This document shows positions 20,739 to 34,551 of a stretch of 64,000 bases of DNA, one piece after another. Below the pieces are notes generated by a model. That model was not told where the DNA came from, made no database searches, and was given only the letters and a program-made list of their open reading frames with translations. Positions within the stretch are counted from its first letter, which is position 1, and each line of letters opens with the position of its first letter. Origin of the DNA: Tepidimonas ignava (GTDB lineage: Bacteria; Pseudomonadota; Gammaproteobacteria; Burkholderiales; Burkholderiaceae_C); assembly GCF_004342625.1 (NCBI RefSeq), contig NZ_SMAH01000001.1, positions 221,767-285,766 of the forward strand, given 5' to 3'. Position numbers and translations under genes: made by a program.

Positions 20739-21636
20739 CACGGCGCCGATCCACCCGGCCTTGGACGCAGGCCACCAACTGCGCCTGGCGCGCGAGCGCG
20801 CCGGTTTGCCGATCGAAACCCTGGCGGCCGTGCTGAAGGTGCCGGTGCAGCGCCTGCAGGCGCTGGAAGCGGGCGCCTACGACGCGCTGCCCGACGCCAC
20901 GTTTACCCGCGCCCTGGCGCTGAGCGTGTGCCGGGCGCTCAAGCTCGACCCCGCGCCGATTCTGGCCGCCCTGCCCAGCACCGCAGCACCGCGCCTGGTG
21001 CCGGTCAGCGGCGACCTGGCCGCGCCGATGCCGCGCGAGGAGCAGCCGCTCGCGTTCGCCGACCCAGGCAACCACGCTCGACGCCTGCCATGGCTGCTGG
21101 CGCTGCTGCTGTTGGTGGCGGCCGTGCTGGCGTGGTGGTGGTTGCCGCAGCGTTCGCCAGAGGGGCTAGGGTTGACCGCGTCCCCGTCGGCGGACCAGCC
21201 TGCGCCGCCTGCCGCGCCGCAGGTGGCCTCTGCGCCCCCACCGGCGGCCGAGGCGTCCCCGACGGCGCCACCAGCGTCGCCAGCGCCTCAACCCACGCCA
21301 CCCGCCGGGCCGGCGGTCGAGCCAACCACGCCGGCGCCGAACGTGGCACCCCCCAGTGCGGCGTCGTCGGCCACCACCGCGGCGGCCCCCGCGGCCGACG
21401 CGCTGCTGACCGTGCGCGTTGCGGCCACCAGTTGGGTGCAGGTCGTGGGGGCATCCGGGCGCGTGCTGCTGCAGCGCAACGTACAGCCGGGCGAGGTGGT
21501 CAGCCTGCCGGCCGACGACGCGCCGCTGGCCGTCACCGTGGGCCGGGCGGACGCGACCCAGGTGAGCGTGCGGGGCCAGCCGTTCGACCTGATGCCCGTG
21601 ACGCGCAACAACGTGGCCCGTTTCGAGGTTCGCTGA
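20731..21636 (+). CDS. rodZ: Cytoskeletal/cell-shape protein RodZ
   Basis: 301 residues. A Cro-like helix-turn-helix (about 8-75; [19 protein letters not shown]) binds MreB rather than DNA in known RodZ. A single membrane helix (about 110-130) follows, then a long Pro/Ala-rich periplasmic linker (about 145-220) and a DUF4115 beta domain ([17 protein letters not shown] onward). The start overlaps the pilW end. The compositional bias of the linker is typical and not a sign of error. Confidence 0.92.
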   Translation: MNDTAPIHPALDAGHQLRLARERAGLPIETLAAVLKVPVQRLQALEAGAYDALPDATFTRALALSVCRALKLDPAPILAALPSTAAPRLVPVSGDLAAPMPREEQPLAFADPGNHARRLPWLLALLLLVAAVLAWWWLPQRSPEGLGLTASPSADQPAPPAAPQVASAPPPAAEASPTAPPASPAPQPTPPAGPAVEPTTPAPNVAPPSAASSATTAAAPAADALLTVRVAATSWVQVVGASGRVLLQRNVQPGEVVSLPADDAPLAVTVGRADATQVSVRGQPFDLMPVTRNNVARFEVR

Positions 21637-21646
21637 TCGCCACACC

Positions 21647-22942
21647 ATGACCGCCACCGCCACACCCCCGTGCCTGCCGACCGAGGCTGAGCGCCCGATC
21701 CCGCTGGGCGGTCCCGCGCCGCGCCGCTCGCGCCAAGGGGTGGTGGCGTGGGGCGGCAACCGCGTCACCGTGGGGGGCGACGCGCCGGTGCGCGTGCAGT
21801 CGATGACCAACACCGACACCGCCGACGCCATCGCCACCGCGATCCAGGTCAAGGAGCTGGCGCAAGCGGGGTCGGAGTTGGTGCGCATCACGGTCAACAA
21901 CGACGAGGCCGCCCGGGCGGTGCCGCACATCCGCGAGCAGCTCGACCGCATGGGGGTGGACGTGCCCCTGATCGGCGACTTTCATTTCAACGGGCACCGC
22001 CTGCTGGCCGACCACCCGGCGATGGCCGAGGCGCTGTCCAAGTACCGCATCAACCCCGGCAACGTCGGCCGCGGCGACAAAAAAGACAAGCAGTTTGCGC
22101 AGATGGTCGAAGCCGCGTTGCGCCATGGGCGGCCGGTGCGCATCGGCGTCAACTGGGGCAGCCTGGATCAGGAGCTGCTGGCCGAGTTGATGGACCGCAA
22201 CGCCCGCCGGGCGCAACCGTGGGACGCGCGCCAGGTGATGTACGAGGCGCTGATCACGTCGGCGCTGGCCTCGGCGCAGCGGGCGATGGCGCTGGGCATG
22301 GCGCCGCAGGACATCGTGCTGTCGTGCAAGGTGTCCAACGCGCAGGACCTGATCGCCGTGTACCAAGAACTGGCGCGCCGCTGCGACCACCCCCTGCACC
22401 TGGGTCTGACCGAAGCCGGCATGGGCACCAAGGGCACGGTGGCGTCGGCGGCGGCGCTGGCCGTGCTGCTGCAGCAGGGCATCGGCGACACCATCCGCGT
22501 CAGCCTCACCCCCCAGCCGGGCGAGCCGCGCACGCAGGAGGTCGTCGTGGCGCTGGAGATTTTGCAGGCGCTGGGGCTGCGTGCTTTCGTGCCCAGCGTG
22601 ACCGCCTGCCCCGGGTGCGGGCGCACCACCAGCACCGTGTTTCAGCAGCTGGCCAAACAGATCGACGACCACCTGCGCGCCGCCATGCCCGAGTGGCGTC
22701 GCCGCTACCCCGGCGTGGAAAACCTCAAGGTGGCCGTCATGGGCTGCATCGTCAACGGGCCAGGCGAAAGCAAACACGCCGACATCGGCATCAGCCTGCC
22801 CGGCACCGGCGAGGCCCCGGCCGCTCCGGTGTACCTGGACGGCCACAAGGTGGCCACGCTGCGCGGCGAGCGCATCGCCGAGGAGTTCCGTGACATCGTC
22901 GAAGCGTACGTGGCACGCCGCTGGGGCGTGCACGGCCATTGA
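21647..22942 (+). CDS. ispG: 4-hydroxy-3-methylbut-2-enyl diphosphate synthase IspG
   Basis: 431 residues. It reduces methylerythritol cyclodiphosphate in the MEP isoprenoid pathway using a 4Fe-4S cluster. The TIM-barrel part ([28 protein letters not shown]) and the cluster cysteines ([16 protein letters not shown]) are intact. It is longer than the 372-residue E. coli enzyme because of an internal extension near 175-215, usual in betaproteobacteria. Start ATG 21647, ten bases after rodZ. Confidence 0.97.
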   Translation: MTATATPPCLPTEAERPIPLGGPAPRRSRQGVVAWGGNRVTVGGDAPVRVQSMTNTDTADAIATAIQVKELAQAGSELVRITVNNDEAARAVPHIREQLDRMGVDVPLIGDFHFNGHRLLADHPAMAEALSKYRINPGNVGRGDKKDKQFAQMVEAALRHGRPVRIGVNWGSLDQELLAELMDRNARRAQPWDARQVMYEALITSALASAQRAMALGMAPQDIVLSCKVSNAQDLIAVYQELARRCDHPLHLGLTEAGMGTKGTVASAAALAVLLQQGIGDTIRVSLTPQPGEPRTQEVVVALEILQALGLRAFVPSVTACPGCGRTTSTVFQQLAKQIDDHLRAAMPEWRRRYPGVENLKVAVMGCIVNGPGESKHADIGISLPGTGEAPAAPVYLDGHKVATLRGERIAEEFRDIVEAYVARRWGVHGH

Positions 22943-23016
22943 CCCGGTGGGCGCCGCGCGGCCCTCGTCCCGCAAGGCGGGGTGTGGCCCGCGCCGCCCC
23001 CATTGAACCATCCATC

Positions 23017-24315
23017 ATGAGCGAACGCATCACCGCCGTCAAAGGCATGAACGACATCGCGCCGCCCGACTCGGCGCACTGGGAGTGGCTGGAAGCGCGC
23101 GTGCGCGCGCTGCTGGCCCGCTACGGCTACCGCAACCTGCGCACCCCCATCGTGGAGCCGCTGGCGCTGTTTGTGCGCGGGCTGGGCGAAGTGACCGACA
23201 TCGTCGAAAAGGAGATGTACGCCTTCGAAGACCGCCTCAACGGCGAACAGTTGGCGCTGCGCCCCGAGGGCACCGCCGGCGTGGTGCGGGCGGTGGTCGA
23301 ACACAACCTGCTGTACGACGGGCCCAAGCGCCTGTATTACATGGGGCCGATGTTCCGCCACGAGCGGCCGCAGCGCGGGCGCTACCGGCAGTTTCACCAA
23401 ATTGGCATCGAGGCGCTCGGGCTGGCCGGTCCGGAAGCCGACGCGGAGGTGATCGCGCTGGCCGCCGATCTGTGGGCCGAGCTGGGTGTGCAGGACGTGA
23501 CGCTGGAGCTCAACACGCTGGGCCAGCCGGCCGAGCGCGCGGCGCACCGGCAGGCGCTGATCGCGTATTTCGAGCAGCACCGCGACCAACTCGACGCCGA
23601 CGCGCAACGGCGGCTGTACACCAACCCGCTGCGCATCCTCGACACCAAGAACCCGGCCATGCAGCCGTTGGTGGAGGCCGCCCCCAAGCTGCTGGACCAC
23701 CTGGGCGCGGCGTCGCGCGCGCACTTCGAGCAAGTGTGCCGGCTGCTGGACGCGCTGGGCATTGGCTACCGCATCAACCCGCGCCTGGTGCGCGGCCTGG
23801 ACTACTACCACCACACGGTGTTCGAGTTCGTCACGACGTCGCTCGGGGCCCAAGGCACCGTCTGCGCCGGCGGCCGCTACGACGGCCTGGTGGCCGAGCT
23901 GGGTGGCAAACCCGCGCCGGGCGTGGGCTGGGCCATGGGGGTCGAGCGGCTGCTGGAGCTGCTCAAAGCCCAGCAGCGCTTGCCCGCGGTGCCGGTGCCG
24001 GACGCCTACGCGATCGTGCCCGACGCGGCGGCGTGGCCGCAGGTGTTGCCCACGCTGCGCGCGCTGCGCGCCGCCGGGGTCGAGGTGGTCATGCACGCCA
24101 GCACCGCCGACGGGCTGGCCAGCATGAAAGCCCAATTCAAAAAGGCCGACGCCAGCGGCGCGCGCTACGCGCTCATCTTTGGCGCCGACGAGCTGGACCA
24201 AGGCATGGTGGCGATCAAGCCGCTGCGTGAAGGTGTGGGGCCGATCACCGAGCAGCAGCGCCGACCGCTGGACCAGGCCCTGAGCTGGGCGGCCGAGCTG
24301 CGCGCCGCGCGCTAA
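23017..24315 (+). CDS. hisS: Histidyl-tRNA synthetase
   Basis: 432-residue class II synthetase with N-terminal catalytic core ([29 protein letters not shown] as motif 2 lead-in, [14 protein letters not shown] histidine-A motif) and a C-terminal anticodon-binding domain. The ATG at 23017 ([13 protein letters not shown]) matches the family; the open frame extending to 22939 is not homologous. Follows ispG as in E. coli. Confidence 0.97.
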   Translation: MSERITAVKGMNDIAPPDSAHWEWLEARVRALLARYGYRNLRTPIVEPLALFVRGLGEVTDIVEKEMYAFEDRLNGEQLALRPEGTAGVVRAVVEHNLLYDGPKRLYYMGPMFRHERPQRGRYRQFHQIGIEALGLAGPEADAEVIALAADLWAELGVQDVTLELNTLGQPAERAAHRQALIAYFEQHRDQLDADAQRRLYTNPLRILDTKNPAMQPLVEAAPKLLDHLGAASRAHFEQVCRLLDALGIGYRINPRLVRGLDYYHHTVFEFVTTSLGAQGTVCAGGRYDGLVAELGGKPAPGVGWAMGVERLLELLKAQQRLPAVPVPDAYAIVPDAAAWPQVLPTLRALRAAGVEVVMHASTADGLASMKAQFKKADASGARYALIFGADELDQGMVAIKPLREGVGPITEQQRRPLDQALSWAAELRAAR

Positions 24316-24328
24316 AGCCGCGCCCCCC

Positions 24329-24334
24329 TACAAT
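24329..24334 (+). promoter_or_regulatory. Candidate -10 box for yfgM-bamB-der
   Basis: TACAAT 13 bases after the hisS stop and 30 bases before the yfgM ATG. No clear -35 box. Confidence 0.4.
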
Positions 24335-24363
24335 GCGCACGATTGCACGGCAACGGACACACG

Positions 24364-25020
24364 ATGGCGGCCTACGACCTCGAAGAACAGGAACAACTCG
24401 CCCAGCTCAAGGCCTTTTGGGCGCGCTGGGGCAACCTCATCACCTGGGCGGTGACGCTGGCCCTGCTGGTCTACGCCGGCTGGCAAGGCTGGAACTACTG
24501 GCAGCAGCGCCAGGCCGTGCAGGCCACGGCGCTGCTGGACGAGCTGGAGCAAGCCGCCCAAGGCGGTGACGTCGAGCGCGTGCGCCGGGTCTGGGCTGAC
24601 CTGCAGGCGCAGGCGGCGCGGACCGAACAGGCCCGGTTGGGCGCGCTGTTGGCCGCGCGCGTGTTGGCGCAAGGCGGGCAGGCCGACGACGCGCGTGCGG
24701 CGCTGGCGTTCGTGGTGCAACGGCGCGACGACGACGAGCTGGCCGCCGTGGCGCGGCTGCGCCAGGCCGGGCTGGCGTTGGATGCCGGCCAGCTCGACGA
24801 GGCTGAACGGCTGCTGCAACAGCCGCTGCCCGAGGCTTGGGCCCCGTGGCGGGCCGACCGGCTGGGCGACGTGCGGCAGCGTCAGGGGCAGCTCGACGCG
24901 GCGCGCGAAGCGTACTTGCAAGCGTGGCGCGCGCTGCCGGCCGAGGTCGGGTACCGCGCCATCGTCGAAGCCAAGTTGAACGCGCTCGGGGTCGACCCCG
25001 GTGCGCAGGAGCAGCGATGA
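24364..25020 (+). CDS. yfgM: YfgM-like ancillary SecYEG translocon subunit
   Basis: 218 residues. A short cytoplasmic head (AAYDLEEQEQLAQLKAFW) is followed by one membrane helix (about 22-40) and a periplasmic TPR-like domain. YfgM works with PpiD at the SecYEG exit in E. coli. The EEQEQLAQLKAFW head and the place between hisS and bamB define it. ATG 24364 preferred over an upstream in-frame codon. Its stop overlaps the bamB start. Confidence 0.9.
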   Translation: MAAYDLEEQEQLAQLKAFWARWGNLITWAVTLALLVYAGWQGWNYWQQRQAVQATALLDELEQAAQGGDVERVRRVWADLQAQAARTEQARLGALLAARVLAQGGQADDARAALAFVVQRRDDDELAAVARLRQAGLALDAGQLDEAERLLQQPLPEAWAPWRADRLGDVRQRQGQLDAAREAYLQAWRALPAEVGYRAIVEAKLNALGVDPGAQEQR

Positions 25021-26171
25021 TGAGCCACAAACAAACGCAGGGGCAGGGGGTGGGGCGCATGCTGCGCTCGACGCTGATGGTGATGGCGATGGGCCTGGCG
25101 GCATGCTCGTCCGGCCCCAAAAAACCCCAGCCCGCGCCGCTGGAGCCGGTGGTGCCGCTGGTGGCGGCGCAGCAGGTGTGGTCGCAAAACATCGGCGCCA
25201 TCGACCCGCTGCTGGTGCCGGTGGTGCGCGACGGGCTGCTGGCGCTGGCCAACGCCGCCGGCGAAGTCAGCGTGCTGCAGGCCGAAACGGGGCAGTTGCG
25301 CTGGCGCGCGGCGGCGGGCGCCCCGATGGGCGCAGGCGTGGGCTTCGACGGCCAGCGCGTGGCGCTGGTGACGCGCGACAGCGACCTGGTGGTGCTGACC
25401 CCGGCCGGTGTGGCGTGGCGCCAGCGCATCGCCGCCCGTGTGTACACGCCGCCGCTGGTGGCCGGCGAACGCGTGTTCGTGCTGGCGGGTGACCGCAGCG
25501 TCAGCGCCTTCGACGCACGCACCGGCGCAGCGCTTTGGCGCTGGACCAGCCGTGGCACCGAGCCGCTGGTGTTGCAGCAGGCCGGCGTGCTCACCGCGGT
25601 GCGCAACACGCTGGTGGCCGGCATCGGCGGCCGCCTGGTTGGCCTGGACCCCGACGCCGGGCGGGTGCTGTGGGACACGGTGGTGGCGCGCACGCGTGGC
25701 GCCACCGAAATCGAGCGGCTGGTCGACCCCGTGGGCCGCGTTGGCCGCGACGGCGACGTGCTGTGCGTGCGCGCGTTCCAGGCGGCGGTGGGGTGCGTGG
25801 ACGCGGTCAGCGGGCGCACGCTGTGGAGCCAGCCGGCCGATGGCGCCGTCGGCGTGCAGGCCGACGCCGAGCGCGTGTACGGCACCGAAGCCAACGGCCG
25901 CGTGCGGGCGTGGCGCCGCAGCGATGGCGCCGAGGCGTGGTCCAACGAGCGGTTGCTGCACCGCGGGTTGAGCGCGCCGCTGGCGATCGGGCGCTCGCTG
26001 GCCATCGGTGACGCGCAAGGCTACGTGCACCTGTTGGCGCGCGCGGACGGCTCGTTGGTCAACCGCTTTGCCACCGATGGCACGCCCGTTGTCGAAGGCC
26101 CGCTGGCGGCGGGCAACACCCTGATCGCCGTCACCCGTGCGGGTGGCGTGTACGCGTGGCGACCGCAATGA
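25017..26171 (+). CDS. bamB: Outer membrane protein assembly factor BamB
   Basis: 384 residues. Signal peptide with lipobox LAAC (Cys30 from this start) and an eight-bladed PQQ-like beta-propeller. BamB is a lipoprotein scaffold of the BAM complex. ATG 25017 overlaps the yfgM stop (ATGA), and a second ATG follows at once. A third in-frame ATG at 25059 would give a shorter, more typical signal peptide and is a real alternative. It overlaps der by four bases. Confidence 0.93.
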   Translation: MMSHKQTQGQGVGRMLRSTLMVMAMGLAACSSGPKKPQPAPLEPVVPLVAAQQVWSQNIGAIDPLLVPVVRDGLLALANAAGEVSVLQAETGQLRWRAAAGAPMGAGVGFDGQRVALVTRDSDLVVLTPAGVAWRQRIAARVYTPPLVAGERVFVLAGDRSVSAFDARTGAALWRWTSRGTEPLVLQQAGVLTAVRNTLVAGIGGRLVGLDPDAGRVLWDTVVARTRGATEIERLVDPVGRVGRDGDVLCVRAFQAAVGCVDAVSGRTLWSQPADGAVGVQADAERVYGTEANGRVRAWRRSDGAEAWSNERLLHRGLSAPLAIGRSLAIGDAQGYVHLLARADGSLVNRFATDGTPVVEGPLAAGNTLIAVTRAGGVYAWRPQ

Positions 26172-27523
26172 GTGGCCACACCCCCGTGGTGGCGTTGGTG
26201 GGGCGCCCCAACGTCGGCAAGTCCACGTTGTTCAACCGCCTCACGCGCAGCCGTGACGCGCTGGTGGCGGACCTGCCCGGCCTGACGCGCGACCGGCACT
26301 ACGGTCAGGCGCGTTGGGGGCGGCGCGACTTCATCGTGGTCGACACCGGGGGCTTCGAGCCTACGGCCGAGCAGGGTATCGTGCGCGAGATGGCCAAGCA
26401 GACCCGCCAGGCCGTGGCCGAGGCCGATGTGGTGCTGTTCGTCGTCGATGCCCGCGCCGGCCTGACCGCGCAGGACCACGACATCGCCGCCTACCTGCGC
26501 CGGCTGGGCAAGCCGGTGGTGCTGGTGGCCAACAAGGCCGAAGGCATGCGCGAAAGCGCGCAGTGGGCGGAGTTTTTCGAGCTTGGGCTGGGCGAGGTGG
26601 TGCCGGTGTCGGCGGCGCACGGCCAGGGTTTGCGCTCGCTGGTCGACACCGCGCTGCAGCGCCTGGGCTTGGACGAGGCCGAGCCGTCACCCGCCGACGC
26701 CACCGAGGCGGCCGAGGCTGGCGACGGCGTCATCCGGCTGGCCGTGGCCGGGCGGCCCAACGTCGGCAAGAGCACCCTGATCAACGCCTGGTTGGGCGAG
26801 GAGCGCTTGGTCGCGTTCGACTTGCCCGGCACCACGCGCGACGCCATCCGAGTGCCGTTCGAGCGCGAGGGGCGACGCTTCGAGCTCATCGACACCGCGG
26901 GCCTGCGGCGCAAGGGCAAGGTGTTTCAGGCGGTGGAAAAATTTTCCGTCGTCAAGACCTTGCAGGCCATCGAAGGCGCGCATGTCGTGTTGCTGCTGCT
27001 GGACGCCACCGAGGGCGTGACCGAGCAAGACGCGCACATCGCGGGCTTCATTCTTGACAGCGGCCGCTCCGTGGTGCTGGCGGTCAACAAATGGGACGCG
27101 GTGGACGAGTACCAGCGCCAACTGGTGCAGCGCTCGATCGAGGCGCGGCTGGGCTTTCTGAAGCACGCGCCGCTGCACTTCATCTCGGCGCGCCAGCGGG
27201 TGGGCATCCAGGCGCTGTTCACATCCATCGTGCGCGCCTACGAGTCGGCGATGGTCAAAATGCCCACCCCGCTGCTGACCCGGCTGCTGCACGAGGCGGT
27301 GGCGTTCCAGGCCCCCAAACGCGCCGGCAACGTGCGCCCCAAGCTGCGCTACGCCCACCAAGGCGGCCACAACCCGCCGGTGATCGTTATCCACGGCAAC
27401 GCGCTGCAGCACGTCGGGGACGCCTACCGGCGCTACCTGGAAGCGCGCTTTCGCAAGGCGTTCGACCTGGTGGGCACACCGCTGCGCATCGAGCTGCGCA
27501 CGCAAGACAACCCCTACGCCTGA
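26168..27523 (+). CDS. der: Ribosome biogenesis GTPase Der (EngA)
   Basis: 451 residues with two tandem GTPase domains, each with GRPNVGKST, then a KH-like C-terminal domain. It acts in 50S subunit maturation. ATG 26168 overlaps the bamB stop; a GTG at 26156 is in frame but not needed. All four main G motifs (DLPG, NKAE, DTAG, NKWD) are present. Confidence 0.98.
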   Translation: MSGHTPVVALVGRPNVGKSTLFNRLTRSRDALVADLPGLTRDRHYGQARWGRRDFIVVDTGGFEPTAEQGIVREMAKQTRQAVAEADVVLFVVDARAGLTAQDHDIAAYLRRLGKPVVLVANKAEGMRESAQWAEFFELGLGEVVPVSAAHGQGLRSLVDTALQRLGLDEAEPSPADATEAAEAGDGVIRLAVAGRPNVGKSTLINAWLGEERLVAFDLPGTTRDAIRVPFEREGRRFELIDTAGLRRKGKVFQAVEKFSVVKTLQAIEGAHVVLLLLDATEGVTEQDAHIAGFILDSGRSVVLAVNKWDAVDEYQRQLVQRSIEARLGFLKHAPLHFISARQRVGIQALFTSIVRAYESAMVKMPTPLLTRLLHEAVAFQAPKRAGNVRPKLRYAHQGGHNPPVIVIHGNALQHVGDAYRRYLEARFRKAFDLVGTPLRIELRTQDNPYA

Positions 27524-27607
27524 CCATACGCCCACGCGGGCGCGGCGGTCTGGTTTGTGGTAACTTCAGCATCCCGGTTTTTCAACCCTAGCAACACGGA
27601 ACATATC

Positions 27608-27856
27608 GTGAGCAACAACAAGGCCCAACTCCTTCAGGACCCGTTCCTCAACCAACTGCGCCGCGAGCACGTGCCGGTGTCGATTTACCTGGTCAACGGC
27701 ATCAAACTGCAAGGCCAGATCGAATCGTTCGACCAGTACGTGGTGCTGCTGCGCAACACCGTCACCCAGATGGTGTACAAGCACGCCATTTCGACCATCG
27801 TGCCGGGCCGCCCCGTGCAGTTCTCGGCCAACCAAGGCGCTGAGGACCAAGCCTGA
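27608..27856 (+). CDS. hfq: RNA chaperone Hfq
   Basis: 82-residue Sm-like protein forming a hexamer that pairs small RNAs with mRNAs. Sm1 ([19 protein letters not shown]) and Sm2 ([10 protein letters not shown]) are intact, and the distal-face QDPFLN start is present. The start is a GTG at 27608: no ATG is available at the family N-terminus, and the ribosome-binding site is weak, which may hold synthesis down. The C-terminal tail is short, as in betaproteobacteria. Confidence 0.97.
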   Translation: MSNNKAQLLQDPFLNQLRREHVPVSIYLVNGIKLQGQIESFDQYVVLLRNTVTQMVYKHAISTIVPGRPVQFSANQGAEDQA

Positions 27857-27897
27857 GCACCCCGCTGGAAACGACGGCTGCCCCGGCTGGCCCGGCC

Positions 27898-29057
<1,160 letters not shown>

Positions 29058-29061
<4 letters not shown>

Positions 29062-30407
29062 ACGACCACACCCCGCTGGGGTTGATGCCCGACACCGAAC
29101 CCATGCGCCCCCCCGCCGCCCGCGCCACGGGCTGGCGTCGTTGGCTGGGCCGCGCGTTCAACCTGAACGATCCGCGCTGGGGGCGCGGTGGCTCCGACGA
29201 TGACGGCCGGACCCGCCGCCCGCGCGACAGCGACGGCCAGCCGCCCGACCTCGACGAGCTGTGGCGTGACTTCAACCGCAAGCTGGGCGGCCTGTTCGGC
29301 GGTCGCGGGGGCGGCGGCGATGGAGGGCGTTCTGGCTGGCCCGGCGCCGAGCCGCCGCGGCGGCCCGACGCCAAGGGCGCCGGCATCGGCGTGGGGCTGA
29401 TCGCCGGGGTGGCGGTCTTGATCTGGCTGGGCACCGGGTTTTTCGTCGTGCAAGAAGGTCAGCAAGCCGTCATCACCCAGTTTGGTCGCTACCACAGCAC
29501 GGTGGGGGCGGGCTTCAACTGGCGGCTGCCGTACCCGATCCAGCGCCACGAGACGGTGTTTGTCACGCAAATCCGCTCGGTCGACATCGGCCGTGACGCC
29601 ATCGTGCGCGCCACGGGTCTGCGCGAGTCGGCCATGCTGACCGAGGACGAAAACATCGTCGAAATCAAGTTTGCGGTGCAGTACCGCCTCAGCGACGCAC
29701 GCGCGTACCTGTTCAACAGCCGCGACCCCGACGCCGCGGTGGTCAAGGCCGCCGAAACCGCCGTGCGTGAGGTGGTGGGCAAGATGAAGATGGACGCGGC
29801 GCTGGCGGAAGAGCGCGAGCAGATCGCGCCGCGTGTGCGCACGCTGATGCAAACCATCTTGGACCGCTACAACGTCGGCATCGAAATCGTCGGCATCAAC
29901 CTGCAAGCGGGCGGGGTGCGCCCGCCCGAGCAGGTGCAAGCCGCGTTTGACGATGTGCTCAAAGCCGGGCAGGAGCGCGAGCGTGCCAAGAACGAGGCCG
30001 AAGCCTACGCCAACGACGTCGTGCCGCGCGCGCGCGGGGCGGCCGCGCGGCTGCTGCAGGAGGCCGAAGGCTACAAAGCGCGCATCGTGGCGCAGGCGCA
30101 GGGGGATGCGCAGCGCTTCGCCCTCGTGCAGGCTGAGTACGCCAAGGCCCCGCAGGTGATGCGCGAGCGGCTGTACCTGGAGGCCATGCAGCAGATCTAC
30201 GCCAACGTGACCAAGGTGTTGATCGACACGCGCCAGCAATCCAACCTGCTGTACCTGCCGTTGGACAAAATCATGCAGCAGGTCAGCGCCGAAGCCGCCG
30301 CCGTCCCGGCGCCGGCGGCCAGCAGCGCCGCCGCGCCGAACGCGACCACGACGCGCGACCCGCGCACCCGTGACGACGCCCGCAGCCGTGACCGTGAAGG
30401 TCGTTGA
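29058..30407 (+). CDS. hflK: FtsH protease modulator HflK
   Basis: 449 residues. Gly/Arg-rich cytoplasmic head, one membrane helix (about 112-135), then an SPFH/prohibitin domain (VVQEGQQAVITQFGRYHSTV) and a coiled-coil tail ending in Ala/Pro-rich sequence. It forms with HflC a cage around FtsH in the inner membrane. Start overlaps the hflX end. Confidence 0.96.
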
Positions 30408-30421
30408 CGACGAGGATCACC

Positions 30422-31324
30422 ATGGCCAACCGCATCGGATTCTTCGTATCGACCCTGTTGGTGGCGCTGGCGGTGCTCAGCTCCACGATGTTCGTTGTCG
30501 ACCAGCGCCAGTACGGCGTGGTGTTTCAGTTCGGTCAGATCCGCAACGTCGTCACCGAACCGGGGCTCAACTTCAAGCTGCCGCCGCCGTTCCAAAACGT
30601 GTCGTACATCGACAAGCGGCTGCTGACGCTGGAGAGCACCGACACCGAGCCGACGCTGACGGCCGAGAAGCAGCGCGTCGTCATTGACTGGTACGTGCGC
30701 TGGCGCATCTCGGACCCCTCGGCCTACATCCGCAACGTGGGGCTGGATGAGCGCGCTGGCGCCGCCCAGCTCAACCGCGTGGTGCGCAACGCCTTCCAGC
30801 AAGAGGTCAACAAACGCACCCTGCGCGAGCTGTTGTCGGCCAAGCGCGAGGAACTGATGGCCGCGGTGCAGCGCGAGGTGCTGGCCGCCGTGCGCGGCGC
30901 CGAAAAACCCTGGGGCATGGACGTGGTGGACGTGCGCATCTCGCGCATCGACTACGCCGAGTCGATCACCCGCTCGGTGTACGACCGCATGGAAGCCGAG
31001 CGCAAGCGCGTGGCCAACGAGCTTCGCTCCACCGGCTTTGCCGAGGGCGAAAAAATCCGCGCCGAAGCCGACCGCGAGCGCGAGGTGATTCTGGCCGAAG
31101 CCTACCGCCAAGCGCAAAAAATCAAGGGTGAGGGCGACGCGGAAGCGGCGCGCATCTACAACCAGGCGTTTGGCCGTGACCCGGCGTTTGCGCAGTTTTA
31201 CCGCAGCCTGGAGGCCTACAAGGCCAGCTTCGCCAGCAAAGGGGACGTGCTGGTGATCGATCCGTCGTCGGAGTTTTTCCGTGCCTTCAAGGGCGCGGGC
31301 GGGGTGGGCAGCCCCAGCCGCTGA
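30422..31324 (+). CDS. hflC: FtsH protease modulator HflC
   Basis: 300 residues. N-terminal signal-anchor helix (about 4-24) and SPFH domain (VVDQRQYGVVFQFGQI) with a coiled-coil C-terminus. The start ATG 30422 is preceded by GAGG; an in-frame TTG at 30404 is not needed. It is the partner of HflK. The small DUF2065 gene that sometimes follows is absent. Confidence 0.96.
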   Translation: MANRIGFFVSTLLVALAVLSSTMFVVDQRQYGVVFQFGQIRNVVTEPGLNFKLPPPFQNVSYIDKRLLTLESTDTEPTLTAEKQRVVIDWYVRWRISDPSAYIRNVGLDERAGAAQLNRVVRNAFQQEVNKRTLRELLSAKREELMAAVQREVLAAVRGAEKPWGMDVVDVRISRIDYAESITRSVYDRMEAERKRVANELRSTGFAEGEKIRAEADREREVILAEAYRQAQKIKGEGDAEAARIYNQAFGRDPAFAQFYRSLEAYKASFASKGDVLVIDPSSEFFRAFKGAGGVGSPSR

Positions 31325-31346
31325 AAAGACACCGGGGGCCGCGGGG

Positions 31347-31352
31347 TACAAT
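31347..31352 (+). promoter_or_regulatory. Candidate -10 box of hisZ
   Basis: TACAAT followed by CACG, identical in context to the site before ppsA, 36 bases before the hisZ ATG. Confidence 0.4.
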
Positions 31353-31387
31353 CACGGTCTTGTCCCGCTGCCCACCCACCACACCCC

Positions 31388-32560
31388 ATGTCCGCCTGGC
31401 TGCTGCCGGATCACATCGCCGACGTCCTGCCCTCCGAGGCGCGTCACCTCGAAGACTTACGGCGCAACCTGCTGGAGGCGGCGCGCCGCTACGGTTACGA
31501 GCTGGTCATCCCGCCGCTGCTGGAGCATCTGGAGTCGCTGCTGACCGGCACCGGCGAGGCGCTGGAGCTGCAAACGTTCAAGCTCGTAGACCAGCTCTCC
31601 GGGCGCACGCTGGGGCTGCGCGCCGACACCACCCCGCAGGTGGCGCGCATCGACGCGCACCTGCTCAACCGCCAAGGTGTGGCGCGGCTGTGCTACTGCG
31701 GCCCGGTGCTGCACACCCGCGCGGGCGGGGCGCACGGCACGCGTGAGCCGCTGCAGTTTGGCGCCGAGATCTACGGCCACGCAGGCCGCGAGGCCGATCT
31801 GGAGGTGCTGGAGCTGGCGCTGGACGCGTTGCGCGCCGCCGGGCTGCGGGGCTTGCAGGTGGACTTGGGCGACGTGCGCGTCGTCGACGCGGTGCTGCAC
31901 GGCTGCGCGTTGACGCCGGCGCAGGTGAGCGCCGTGCACGCCGCGCTGGCGGCCAAGGATACAGCGACGTTGGCCACGTTGGCCGCGCCGCTGCCGGCCG
32001 ACGTGCGCTCGGCGCTGCTGGCCTTGCCCACGCTGTGGGGCGGGGCGGAGGTGCTGCCCACGGCGGCGCAACGCTTGCGGGGCGGGCCGGCGTTGCGTGC
32101 GGCGCTGGACGATCTGGACTGGCTGCGGGCCAGGCTGCATGAACTCGACCGCGACGTTCGCGTGACCTTTGACCTGGCCGACCTGCGCGGCTACGCCTAC
32201 TACACGGGCGTGCGCTTTGCCATCTACGGGGGCGATGGACAGCCGCAGGAAATTGCCCGCGGCGGGCGCTACGACGCGGTCGGCGCGGTGTTCGGTCGGC
32301 AGCGCCCCGCGGCGGGTTTCAGCTTGGACCTCAAGCAGTTGGTGCGGTTGGTGCCGGCGCCGCCGTTGCGGGCGGCCATCCGGGCGCCGTGGCGGCACGA
32401 CGACGCGGGGTTGCGTGCCACCGTGGCCGCGCTGCGCGCCCAGGGCGAAACGGTGGTGTGCGTGTTGCCCGGGCACGAACACGAAGTGGACGAATTCGCC
32501 TGCGACCGCGAGCTGGTGCAGCACGCGGGCGCCTGGATCGTGCAGCCCTTGGCTGCCTGA
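31388..32560 (+). CDS. hisZ: ATP phosphoribosyltransferase regulatory subunit
   Basis: 390 residues resembling the HisRS catalytic core without anticodon domain ([49 protein letters not shown]). HisZ forms a hetero-octamer with the short HisG and makes the first step of histidine synthesis sensitive to histidine. Its presence predicts a short-form hisG elsewhere in the genome. Placement between hflC and purA is typical of Burkholderiales. Confidence 0.95.
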   Translation: MSAWLLPDHIADVLPSEARHLEDLRRNLLEAARRYGYELVIPPLLEHLESLLTGTGEALELQTFKLVDQLSGRTLGLRADTTPQVARIDAHLLNRQGVARLCYCGPVLHTRAGGAHGTREPLQFGAEIYGHAGREADLEVLELALDALRAAGLRGLQVDLGDVRVVDAVLHGCALTPAQVSAVHAALAAKDTATLATLAAPLPADVRSALLALPTLWGGAEVLPTAAQRLRGGPALRAALDDLDWLRARLHELDRDVRVTFDLADLRGYAYYTGVRFAIYGGDGQPQEIARGGRYDAVGAVFGRQRPAAGFSLDLKQLVRLVPAPPLRAAIRAPWRHDDAGLRATVAALRAQGETVVCVLPGHEHEVDEFACDRELVQHAGAWIVQPLAA

Positions 32561-34000
<1,440 letters not shown>

Positions 34001-34026
34001 CGGCCCCGTTGCGAAAGGTCCGCCCC

Positions 34027-34551
34027 ATGCTCACCGAAGACGGCAAGCACCTGTACGTCTCGTACGACGAGTACCACAACCTGATCGAAAAACTGGCCAT
34101 CCAAATCCACCAGTCCGGCTGGGCGTTCGACACCATCCTGTGTTTGGCGCGCGGTGGCATGCGGCCCGGCGACATCCTGAGCCGCATCTTCGACAAGCCC
34201 CTGGCCATCATGTCCACGAGTTCGTACCGCGCCGAAGGGGGCACGGTGCGTGGCCAGCTCGACATCGCGCGCTACATCACCACGCCCAAGGGTGAAATCG
34301 CCGGGCGCGTGCTGCTGGTGGACGATCTGGCTGACTCCGGCCACACGCTCAAGGCGGTGGTGGAATTGCTGCGCACCCACTACCCTCCGATCACCGAGCT
34401 GCGCACCGCGGTGCTGTGGACCAAGGCGGTGTCGATCTTCACGCCCGACTACTCGGTGGAGTTTTTGCCCACCAACCCTTGGATCCACCAGCCGTTCGAG
34501 TGCTACGACAACCTGCGGCCTGAGCAGTTGATGGCCAAATGGAAGGTCTGA
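34027..34551 (+). CDS. Purine-type phosphoribosyltransferase
   Basis: 174 residues with the type I PRTase fold. The PRPP-binding motif is VLLVDDLADSGHT near 95-107, and an early CLARGGMRPGD loop binds pyrophosphate. Likely salvages xanthine, guanine or hypoxanthine, in keeping with its place beside purA, but base specificity cannot be read. ATG 34027 chosen over an upstream in-frame TTG at 34009. It overlaps the next gene by 13 bases. Confidence 0.85.
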   Translation: MLTEDGKHLYVSYDEYHNLIEKLAIQIHQSGWAFDTILCLARGGMRPGDILSRIFDKPLAIMSTSSYRAEGGTVRGQLDIARYITTPKGEIAGRVLLVDDLADSGHTLKAVVELLRTHYPPITELRTAVLWTKAVSIFTPDYSVEFLPTNPWIHQPFECYDNLRPEQLMAKWKV